DNA from: an uncultured Planctomycetaceae bacterium
GTDB taxonomy: Bacteria; Planctomycetota; Planctomycetia; Pirellulales; Pirellulaceae
Direction: 5' to 3'
Assembly: GCA_937862885.1 (NCBI GenBank)
Contig: CALMEE010000076.1
Location: 1 to 43,613, forward strand
Length of the DNA stretch: 43,613 nucleotides
A program made the position numbers and the translations under genes. Below the pieces are notes generated by a model. That model was not told the origin of the DNA, did not search any database, and saw only the letters and a list, made by a program, of their open reading frames with translations. The stretch's first letter is position 1; each line of letters opens with the position of its first letter. This document shows, one piece after another, positions 36,972 to 43,613 of this stretch.

Positions 36972-38147
36972 ATGAAACGAGCGATTATTTTAGGGGCTTA
37001 TCCCGAATCTGTAGTGGCTTTTCGCGGAGATCTGATTCAAGCCGTTGCCAACGCGGGGCATGAAGTCATTGTGATGACGGCTCCCACACGACCGAACATT
37101 GTAGCTGAGATCGAGTCATTGCGCGGTCTGGGGCAGGAGTTGAATCCAGCCGCTAGATGTCGGGTGGCTCCCGGCAAAGTTGTGTTTCGTGGTTACCCGG
37201 TGCAACGGAATGCGCTCAACCCCAAGAGCGATTGGCGAACTCTCCGCGAGTTGCAGCGTGCGTTTCGTGAGCTGCAACCTGATGTAATCTTGGCATACAC
37301 GATTAAACCGATCATTTGGGGAGGGATTGCCGCTCGCTCGCTGCCACGGGCGAGATTTGTAGCCATGGTTACTGGGCTCGGTTACGCCTTCCAAGGCAGC
37401 ACGTTGCGTCGCAGGCTACTCAATCAAGTCGTAGTGCGGTTGTATCGCTACGCTTTGCGTCGTGCTGATACCGTCATTTTTCAGAACGTTGACAATCGAG
37501 ATGAATTTATCCGTCGTAGAATTGTGCCCGCAAATAAATGTCATACCGTGCCCGGGTCCGGGGTTAACCTCGATCGATTTCGCTTCACACCGTTGCCCAA
37601 GGGTCCACCCCGCTTCTTGTTGATCGCTCGGTTGTTGGGGGAAAAAGGGATACGGGAATACGCGGCGGCGGCGGCCATCGTCAAGCAACGATTCCCGAAC
37701 TCACGCTTCTCGCTCGTCGGCCCGACCGATCCATCGCCAGACGGGATTCCATTGAAGGAGGTCGAGAGGTGGCAACAGACCGGCGCCATCGAATACCACG
37801 GTGCGACCGACGATGTGCGCCCCTACCTCCGCGATAGTCATATTTATTGCCTCCCCTCCTATCACGAAGGCATGCCACGAACCGTGCTTGAGGCGATGGC
37901 AATGGGCCGTCCAATCCTGACGACCGATGTTTGCGGTTGCCGCGAAACGGTGATTCCCGGGACGAATGGCTGGTTAGTACCAAGTGGAGATGCGAACTCG
38001 CTTGCCGAGCGGATGATGTGGTTTGTTGAACATCGCGAGCAATGGGAGACAATGGCTTTTGCCAGCCGACGATTAGCCGAGGAGAAATTCGATGTCGCTA
38101 ACGTCAATCGGAAAATGTTGGAGCAATTAAATTTGGGTGACGGGTAA
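36972..38147 (+). CDS. Glycosyltransferase family 4, PglA-like
   Basis: 391 residues from ATG 36972 (MKRAIILGAYPESVVAF), where the GT-B fold begins; the frame upstream is low-quality. Motifs: FVAMVTGLGYAFQG, VPGSGVNLDRFRF, LLGEKGIREYAAAAAIVKQR, GATDDVRPYLRDSHIYCLPS and YHEGMPRTVLEAMAMGRPIL. It resembles Campylobacter PglA and relatives, which add the second sugar (a GalNAc-type residue) to an undecaprenyl-diphosphate-linked first sugar. A PglC-like phosphoglycosyl transferase gene follows at 39786, which supports this role. Confidence 0.88.
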   Translation: MKRAIILGAYPESVVAFRGDLIQAVANAGHEVIVMTAPTRPNIVAEIESLRGLGQELNPAARCRVAPGKVVFRGYPVQRNALNPKSDWRTLRELQRAFRELQPDVILAYTIKPIIWGGIAARSLPRARFVAMVTGLGYAFQGSTLRRRLLNQVVVRLYRYALRRADTVIFQNVDNRDEFIRRRIVPANKCHTVPGSGVNLDRFRFTPLPKGPPRFLLIARLLGEKGIREYAAAAAIVKQRFPNSRFSLVGPTDPSPDGIPLKEVERWQQTGAIEYHGATDDVRPYLRDSHIYCLPSYHEGMPRTVLEAMAMGRPILTTDVCGCRETVIPGTNGWLVPSGDANSLAERMMWFVEHREQWETMAFASRRLAEEKFDVANVNRKMLEQLNLGDG

Positions 38148-38397
38148 ACAAATTCCCCGGGTTTTTGGCATTGTTTGAAAAAAACCGGCAAATAAACGTC
38201 GCTTGTTGGCCTGAATCCCAAAAATTAGAAATTCAGAATTTTTGTGAGATTTTCGACCAAGACTATTGCAAAAGGAAGTTTGCCGGGTTAGCATAGCAGG
38301 GTTAATATAGTCAAGTTAGACAACTTTCATCGATTGTGAGTTGTTCCCGAATTTACACGTTGGCAACTTGAGATTCAATCGGATTGATTCTTGCACT

Positions 38398-38404
38398 AGG
38401 AAAA
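38398..38404 (+). promoter_or_regulatory. Ribosome binding site fixing the PEP-CTERM start
   Basis: AGGAAAA, five bases before ATG 38410. The peptide from that ATG begins with a clean signal sequence, so this site decides against the upstream in-frame ATG at 38341. Confidence 0.55.
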
Positions 38405-38409
38405 TCATC

Positions 38410-39057
38410 ATGAGCAAAATACTTTCATTAACCATTGCCGTCCTCTTGACCGCAGCCTTGTTTGTGTCTCGCGGGGACGCTTCCTTGGTCATTGTCAAAT
38501 TTGATAATTTCACGAATACATCATTTGCAGCCACGACCTTAAATGTCGGAGGTGTGTCGATACAACGAACGATTTCGCTAAGCGGTGCGAATGCACAATT
38601 TGTGGCTGGTGGGCTTGAGATTGGTCGAAATACCATCGCTACGATTACTTACAATGTTCTGGGCGGTCAGAACTTCGGCGATGTGTTCGCAACCGGACTG
38701 GGTGTACCGGGGGGATTTAATGGGTTTGGGATTTTGACCAGCGTTCATGCTAACTTGTTAGCAAATAACTGGGCTCGTGTGAGCATCACTCCCGAGTTTG
38801 GAACAAATATTTTGAATGATGCCTTGGTCAACAATGTTTTGGTTCCAGAAACTCCCACGCTCTACAGTGGAATCGCAGTCCCCAGTACAAGCCAAGTTGT
38901 TTTTCAAATCGCCAATTTGCGTCCAACAGGTATGGGAAATCAATATGCCCAATCGATTACCTTGAGGGGCCTGTACGCGATTCCAGAGCCGTCTGCGTTG
39001 CTATTATTTGGCTCGTCGCTAGTCGGTGGACTCTTCTTGCGTCGTCGCAGTCGATAG
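38410..39057 (+). CDS. PEP-CTERM sorting-domain protein
   Basis: 215 residues. Signal peptide MSKILSLTIAVLLTAALF, cleaved near GDAS. The middle is a Thr/Ser/Asn/Gly-rich beta-type sequence without a known domain. The C-terminus is the PEP-CTERM signal: IPEPSALLLFGSSLVGG then FLRRRSR, i.e. the PEP motif, a membrane helix and a basic tail. Exosortases cut at this signal and the products go to the surface, typically in bacteria that make exopolysaccharide. No exosortase is in this window. A strong terminator follows the gene. A second PEP-CTERM gene is at 41904. Confidence 0.88.
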   Translation: MSKILSLTIAVLLTAALFVSRGDASLVIVKFDNFTNTSFAATTLNVGGVSIQRTISLSGANAQFVAGGLEIGRNTIATITYNVLGGQNFGDVFATGLGVPGGFNGFGILTSVHANLLANNWARVSITPEFGTNILNDALVNNVLVPETPTLYSGIAVPSTSQVVFQIANLRPTGMGNQYAQSITLRGLYAIPEPSALLLFGSSLVGGLFLRRRSR

Positions 39058-39115
39058 TGGCCGATAAAGACTTTGCCATCGAATGGCGAGTTTGAAATCG
39101 AGAAACTCAAAAACG

Positions 39116-39147
39116 AAAAAAGGATTGGGTAGTCCCAGTCCTTTTTT
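39116..39147. terminator. Rho-independent terminator, bidirectional in form
   Basis: Stem AAAAAAGGATTGGG (39116-39129), loop TAGT, stem CCCAGTCCTTTTTT (39134-39147); 14 bp with one T-G wobble. A U-run in both directions makes it work either way. It lies 59 bases after the PEP-CTERM stop. Confidence 0.88.
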
Positions 39148-39785
39148 ATTTTGCTTTGCAAGTGTGCTAAACCAAGCCAATCGTCTGCTGGCCGGCTCCA
39201 TTTTTTTCTATTGCTGTGGAGCGATTTCAATCTTGGGTCTCGGTTTGTACAATCGGGGGTGGTTGCGGATTGATTGTATGTCGTCGCTTCGATGGGTTCG
39301 CGAATGAAAGACGAAAATTCTGAACGATTTCCTTGCTATTATAGCTTGAGGTGGGCGGCAAATACATGCTTGTCACGCGTTCGCGTGTTGCCGGTACACT
39401 GCTGCGAACCTCGAAATCATTCAACGACGTGTCAGCCTGAAAATCTAGTCGGGACCGAGCGTATTCGAAGTTATAATTTGTATTGAAAACAAACGCTTAT
39501 CCCCACGATATGTTCACTTGTTTTAGACCCAAGTTTTGTCGTGCTCTGAGGGTGAAAAGAACACCGTTGATCTGTTCTGGAATCGTATTCTGAGCGTGTT
39601 TTTCGCTGGAGAACCCCAATTGGTTGGGTGATATTGAGATCCGACTTGCGATTATGAAATTTTGGCATGGATCAAAATGTATGATTTTGCATCATGCATT
39701 TTTGCGGGTTGTTAAGTTATTGGAATCGAAGTGTGTTAGTTATCATTGAACTTGGAAATCGACTTCGCAACTCAATTAATAACCG
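39148..39785. other. Gene-free region before the PglC-like gene
   Basis: About 640 bases after the terminator without a frame I recognise. It is AT-rich toward the right end (39650-39785), where a promoter for the pglC/pglD pair is expected, but I cannot name a clear -35/-10. Confidence 0.4.
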
Positions 39786-40382
39786 ATGTTCAAGCGTGGC
39801 CTTGATCTGATTGTTTCATTTTTCTTACTATTGGCGCTATCTCCTTTGTTGATCGCGCTGGGTATCCTGATTCGTTGGCGACTAGGGTCTCCGGTTCTTT
39901 TTTCTCAGCTTCGACCGGGGAAACGGGGCGTCCTGTTTCGAATGTACAAGTTTCGAACAATGACCGATGCTTGTGATACTGCAGGTGAGCTGTTGCCCGA
40001 CCATGCTCGAATGACTAGGCTAGGAAATTTTTTGCGTTCCATGAGTCTTGATGAATTGCCCGAACTATGGAATGTATTGCGTGGCGACATGAGTTTGGTG
40101 GGGCCGCGACCGTTGTTAATGGAGTATTTGCCGCTGTATAACGAACGGCAAGCTCGCCGTCACGAAGTGCGTCCCGGAATTACCGGTTGGGCACAAATCA
40201 ACGGCCGCAATGCCATCAGTTGGGAAGAAAAGTTCGAGTTGGATGTGTGGTACGTCGAGAATCATTCGTTGTGGTTGGATTTTAGAATATTGGCCGCAAC
40301 GGTTTGGAAAGTATTGAGTAGGTCAGGCATCAATCAGACCGGCCAAGCCACTGCCGAAAAGTTTCAAGGAACAAGACCTTGA
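39786..40382 (+). CDS. pglC: Undecaprenyl-phosphate phosphoglycosyl transferase (PglC-like)
   Basis: 198 residues, the length of the monotopic PglC form without extra membrane spans. One re-entrant hydrophobic helix (LDLIVSFFLLLALSPLLIAL) is followed by PVLFSQLRPGKRGVLFRMYK and FRTM. The catalytic Asp89-Glu90 pair lies in SLDELPELWNVLRGDMS, then GPRPLL, RPGITGWAQINGRNAISWEE and FELDVWYVENHS. The family transfers a sugar-1-phosphate, in PglC from UDP-diNAcBac, to undecaprenyl phosphate and so starts the repeat unit. The adjacent PglD-like gene and the PglF-like gene at 5122 fit such a substrate. Confidence 0.92.
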   Translation: MFKRGLDLIVSFFLLLALSPLLIALGILIRWRLGSPVLFSQLRPGKRGVLFRMYKFRTMTDACDTAGELLPDHARMTRLGNFLRSMSLDELPELWNVLRGDMSLVGPRPLLMEYLPLYNERQARRHEVRPGITGWAQINGRNAISWEEKFELDVWYVENHSLWLDFRILAATVWKVLSRSGINQTGQATAEKFQGTRP

Positions 40383-40456
40383 AAAACACCTCGGAAAGCT
40401 ATTGCCACGAGATAAATGCCAACGTTCCGCCCACATTAATAAGTAGAAGATAGAAA

Positions 40457-41407
40457 TTGACGCGGGCAACATCAGTTAACGACGACCAACGTCGAACAAC
40501 GATCAATTTGCGACCGATTTGGCTTTATGGTTATGGCGGCCATGCTAAAGTCGTCGCCGATCTGGCGTTGGCGTGTGGCTACGAGATTGCTGGGGTGCTC
40601 GACGACTGTCCACAAGTTGTTGAAAGTTCACACGGTAACGTTCGCCCTGGCTTTCGTCTCGATCCGAACTCAGAAATCTTCACGCGTCATCAACCGATGA
40701 TTCTGTGCGTTGGCAACAACCAGACGCGCGCTGATCTGGCGGCAATTCTTCCCAACTCCTTCGTCAGTTTGATCCACCCTTCCGCGATTGTCAGCCCGTC
40801 TGCCCTGATTGGCGTTGGAACGGTCGTGATGCAGGGAGCCGTTATTCAAGCGGATGCGCAAATCGGTGAACACGTCATCATCAATACGGCCGCTAGTGTC
40901 GACCATGACTGTTTCATCGGTAATTTTTCGCATATCTCGCCAAACGCCACGCTCTGCGGTGAGGTCAAAGTGGGTACAAAAAGCTGGGTTGGCGCGGCTG
41001 CTGTCGTGATCCAACGAATTGTGATCGGTGATTCCGTGACGGTCGGAGCAGGTGCCGTCGTGATTCGCGATGTGGCTAATCAAAAGACGGTAGTTGGCAA
41101 TCCTGCGCGAATTATCGACGACGGTTCGTTAGCGCAGCACGAGAAAGCAGGAACGGGGCACGCCGTTAATCAGCGCCGGCTCGCTGCCTTGTTAGAGTCT
41201 GTGAACCATGTACGTCGCACGTTCCGACGCCCCGAGTTTAGCGAACTTCATGCCAATCAACGGCTGATGCGTGATCTGGAATTCGATTCCTTGGATTTGG
41301 CTGAGTTGACCGTGCTGCTAGAGTCGAAATACGGCGTCGACGTGTTTGCCGATGGAGTCGTTCAGTCCGTGGGTGAAGTGTTGGCGAAATTGGACGCCCT
41401 GCAATGA
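40457..41407 (+). CDS. pglD: PglD/NeuD-like sugar N-acyltransferase fused to an acyl carrier domain
   Basis: 316 residues from TTG 40457; a TTG at 40508 is an alternative. Residues 20-215 are a NeuD/PglD enzyme: IWLYGYGGHAKVVADLA (nucleotide-sugar-binding start), then hexapeptide repeats with the catalytic His150 in ASVDHDCFIG, and SHISPNATLCGEV. Residues about 235-316 form an acyl carrier protein: MRDLEFDSLDLAELTVLLE, with Ser278 as the likely phosphopantetheine site, and YGVDVFADGVVQSVGEVLAK. PglD normally uses acetyl-CoA and has no carrier domain. A tethered carrier suggests a different acyl donor. It follows pglC by 74 bases, as in pgl loci. An assembly joining of two genes is unlikely because the frame is continuous. 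Confidence 0.87.
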   Translation: MTRATSVNDDQRRTTINLRPIWLYGYGGHAKVVADLALACGYEIAGVLDDCPQVVESSHGNVRPGFRLDPNSEIFTRHQPMILCVGNNQTRADLAAILPNSFVSLIHPSAIVSPSALIGVGTVVMQGAVIQADAQIGEHVIINTAASVDHDCFIGNFSHISPNATLCGEVKVGTKSWVGAAAVVIQRIVIGDSVTVGAGAVVIRDVANQKTVVGNPARIIDDGSLAQHEKAGTGHAVNQRRLAALLESVNHVRRTFRRPEFSELHANQRLMRDLEFDSLDLAELTVLLESKYGVDVFADGVVQSVGEVLAKLDALQ

Positions 41408-41903
41408 CGGTAGTCGCAAGAAAACACGGCTTGATAAGGATGCTTGTCGCCAGATCTGCATCCATAATTGTAATTCTTCCTTTTGTTAAATCCTGGCCAT
41501 TTCATGGAGTCCAACAGCCTGACATGATAGGCATCTTGTGGTTGATCGGGATGACATAGTTTTTGTTTCGCCTGAAATGCGTTAGCTGAAACTTTGGAAT
41601 TATGAATATTCGTTCATATCGATTTGCGCACATCCACTGGGCACGTTCATTATCGAATTGCATCAAAAAAATTCGCGAAAAAGCGCTTTCGAGCTTCCCA
41701 TAATAGTTAGCGAAATCGGCAAATTCACGTGGTTATTGGTAATTGGCTACAAAACCTAAAATTTCCTAAGAAAACACTTGTTTTGCTGTTCGTGGTTATT
41801 TATCTTATGAGGATTAGGCGGTATGAGGACTTTAGGTAGATCGGTCGTGTAGACTTGAATCCTCAGCTTAGTAATGCAACTCTTGGATCGCTTGAGGTTA
41901 ACT
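41408..41903. other. Gene-free region between pglD-like and PEP-CTERM genes
   Basis: About 500 bases, AT-rich, with no protein I recognise in any frame. It contains the 10-bp palindrome AAAGCGCTTT at 41680-41689. The promoter of the PEP-CTERM gene should be in the last 100 bases. GAGG at 41894-41897, six bases before ATG 41904, is the likely ribosome binding site. Confidence 0.4.
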
Positions 41904-42671
41904 ATGAAACTTTGGTTCGTCTTATCTTCGGCTTTGGTTGTTCTTTTAACGACCCATTCGGCCCAAGCATCTTTAATTGTCTCAAGTCTTCAGACGCCGG
42001 TGTTACAGAACTTTAATGGGCTCGGCACCGGAACGAATCTTAACGTTTTAAATTCGGGTGCTTGGCGTCTCGGTAGTGGTGCCACGCCGAATTGGGCTTC
42101 TGGTACATCGACGTTAACGCAAGTTCAAACTGGAGTATTGGGCCCCACTGCTGCTGGCGGATCGTACAACTTTCGCGATGGTGGGAATACCAGCGATCGG
42201 GCTATTGGGTTTTTGAGTTCCGGTGCGTTTTCTAGCCCTCAAAGTATCATGTTGCAAATTTCGAATCAAACAGGAAACACATTAACGGGACTGATGTTGG
42301 AATTTGATTACGAAAAGTATCGCAATGGAACGCGGGCGTTCGATATGACATTTTTTCACAGTGCTGACGGTATCAACTGGGTGGCGGCCACCGCAGGGGA
42401 CCAATCTTACCCTGCAGATGCGAATAATGCTGGCGGTATCTCTACGCCCTCGGTCATAAACAAGTCGGTAAACATTTCAGGACTGAGCATCGCGAATAAT
42501 TCGTTCTACTATTTGCGATGGAATTACGCTGGGGTCGGTGGTAGTACGAATGGCCAAGCTATCGGAATTGATAATTTCTATATTTCTGCTGTTCCGGAGC
42601 CAACCGCCTTCTTTTTGGTATCTCCATTGGCCGGCTTGTTGTTTGTTCGCCGCCGCCGAAGGTCGGCATAA
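41904..42671 (+). CDS. PEP-CTERM sorting-domain protein
   Basis: 255 residues from ATG 41904; the in-frame ATG at 41874 adds ten charged residues and has no GAGG-like site. Signal peptide MKLWFVLSSALVVLLTTHS, cleaved near AQAS. The body is Gly/Ser/Thr/Asn-rich beta sequence (e.g. LQNFNGLGTGTNLNVLNSG) of the lectin-like kind seen in PEP-CTERM proteins. The end VPEPTAFFLVSPLAGLL then FVRRRRRSA is the PEP motif, helix and basic tail. It should be surface-sorted by an exosortase encoded elsewhere. It differs in sequence from the one at 38410. Confidence 0.88.
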   Translation: MKLWFVLSSALVVLLTTHSAQASLIVSSLQTPVLQNFNGLGTGTNLNVLNSGAWRLGSGATPNWASGTSTLTQVQTGVLGPTAAGGSYNFRDGGNTSDRAIGFLSSGAFSSPQSIMLQISNQTGNTLTGLMLEFDYEKYRNGTRAFDMTFFHSADGINWVAATAGDQSYPADANNAGGISTPSVINKSVNISGLSIANNSFYYLRWNYAGVGGSTNGQAIGIDNFYISAVPEPTAFFLVSPLAGLLFVRRRRRSA

Positions 42672-43587
42672 ACGCGGCTTGTAAATCGGCGCCTCTTCTT
42701 GCCAAACGATCAACAGACAACTCTCGCGTTACTCTGGATTTCGAGATTTTTTCGTGTTGCCCATAAATCGGCGGATGGTTACTTAGCGTTAGACATCAGA
42801 TGATCGCGGGTAATTACCCAAGAAAGAAGTATCAAAATGAAGGGATTGTGATGGCTGTCCTCCCTTTGTTCTTACTTGTATTCGTTGTGACTTTCTAAAT
42901 CGACGGTCTTTTTATGCCCTTCTAGAACAAGTCTGTTGGGGGTGCCGGCGCCGACCCTAAAACGGTTCAGCATTGTTTGAAGTTACTCCAAGAAATCTTG
43001 ACTTCTTAGAAATGTTCGGGCGGACGGAACACAAGTTAGTATCTCCAGATAGGCCAACAGGCAAGTTTACTCCTTTTATCGATTTTTTTTCTTCGACGTG
43101 GTCGGGCGGCGTTGCCGAGGAGTATTGAGAAAGTCATTTGCGACGGTCCACTAAGGTAGCAAAGCTTGTGGCTCCAGCAACATATTTGGCAAGAGTCAGC
43201 GCAGGTTTCCTCGTTCATGATGTGGCAATGCCTTCCAGCAAAGAACCTCGTTTTCATCGGATCGCGAGGATGGACATGTGGTCGAATGACCATAGTTTGA
43301 GTTTGCATGTTTCAGGCCAATACCACTGTAAACGCTATTCCCTTATCAACGCTTATGGTTAGGGGGAATTCTAATATGCTTTTGGCATCAAGGTTGTTCC
43401 GCCGGGGCTGTAAGCTTGGTAAGGCAGCTAATACGTTTGCCCTAATTGTCTGGATTGAAACACATCTGCAGCTCTTGTAACCTATGTGTTGTAACTTGCG
43501 ATTGCTTGTGCGGATCGCCGTCTAGCTCCGGTTTCATGTTTCCTAAAGTTCCTGATCTTATCCTTGTGGCTTATTTCGGCATTTGAC
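42672..43587. other. Gene-free region before the right edge
   Basis: About 915 bases without a recognisable gene. Short frames on either strand (up to 90 codons) have no motif. A 15-codon hydrophobic frame at 42851 has no support. The stretch presumably includes the promoter of the next gene. Confidence 0.4.
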
Positions 43588-43613
43588 ATGGCTCCGCATA
43601 TCTTGATTACCGG
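43588..43613 (+). CDS. Start of a probable NAD-dependent sugar epimerase/dehydratase, cut by the window edge
   Basis: ATG 43588 is followed by codons reading MAPHILITG. This is how extended short-chain dehydrogenase sugar enzymes begin (first strand, then the GxxGxxG nucleotide loop). Only nine codons are visible, so the call rests on that strand and on the setting in a polysaccharide locus. Confidence 0.45.

Noticed and set aside
38148..38409. Sigma-54 promoter for the PEP-CTERM gene
   Set aside because: TGGCA-like starts occur but none has a TGC at the right distance.
42851..42898. 15-codon hydrophobic reading frame as a small membrane peptide
   Set aside because: Very short, without a clear ribosome binding site or conserved neighbour; chance is sufficient.
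43036..43308. Minus-strand 90-codon frame near the right edge
   Set aside because: Cys/Arg/His-rich without pattern; no homologue recognised.

Overview
The window looks like a piece of a Planctomycetota chromosome, most likely Pirellulales. The evidence is a secreted TPR/CHAT protein of the planctomycetal type, PEP-CTERM proteins, S23-type four-helix-bundle genes set in heptanucleotide repeats, mid-range GC, many TTG/GTG starts and weak Shine-Dalgarno sites. The lineage is inferred from gene content only; no rRNA or marker gene is present. From about 5.1 kb to the right edge it is one large surface-polysaccharide locus, with every recognisable gene on the + strand.

Layout. At 0.1-3.8 kb there is a small lipoprotein gene (minus strand) divergent from a 1024-aa exported TPR/CHAT protein. 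3.8-5.1 kb has no recognisable gene. At 5.1-12.2 kb are nucleotide-sugar genes (PglF/WbpM-type 4,6-dehydratase, TviB/WbpO-type UDP-sugar dehydrogenase, RfbB, RfbA), separated by arrays of 7-nt repeats that enclose an intact four-helix-bundle gene, an unnamed 155-aa gene and a second, frameshifted four-helix-bundle gene. At 12.4-17.2 kb are a GT-C-like multi-pass protein, a WecE-like aminotransferase, a GtrB-like glycosyltransferase, a frameshifted gtrA and a WecD-like acetyltransferase. At 17.5-19.5 kb are fdtC, fdtA and fdtB, translationally coupled. At 19.6-28.9 kb are an acyltransferase, a Wzx flippase, three GT2 enzymes, a sulfotransferase, a pyruvyl transferase and a GT4. At 29.0-36.2 kb is a tightly packed group: two GT4s, a formyltransferase-like/beta-propeller fusion, a GNAT, a Wzy-like membrane protein and a polysaccharide deacetylase. 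At 36.2-36.4 kb is a 164-bp element with 14-bp terminal inverted repeats. At 37.0-41.4 kb are a PglA-like GT4, a PEP-CTERM protein, a PglC-like phosphoglycosyl transferase and a PglD-like acyltransferase fused to an acyl carrier domain. A second PEP-CTERM protein follows, and the window ends inside the first codons of a probable sugar epimerase.

How the genes fit together (inference). PglC starts the repeat unit on undecaprenyl phosphate and PglA plus the other GTs extend it. RfbA/RfbB supply dTDP-4-keto-6-deoxyglucose, which feeds two branches: WecE plus the WecD-like enzyme give a 4-acetamido sugar, and FdtA/FdtB/FdtC give a 3-acetamido sugar. The UDP-sugar dehydrogenase supplies a uronic acid. 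Wzx flips the unit and the Wzy-like protein polymerises it. Sulfate, pyruvate and acyl groups decorate it. GtrB/GtrA plus the GT-C-like protein resemble a three-component periplasmic side-branch system, but gtrA carries a +1 frameshift as read here. Outer-membrane export genes (Wza/Wzc type) and an exosortase are not in the window.

The points most worth following up are the phased heptamer arrays around the four-helix-bundle genes, the PglD-ACP fusion, the formyltransferase-like/propeller fusion lacking the usual Asn, and the two 1-nt frameshifts.
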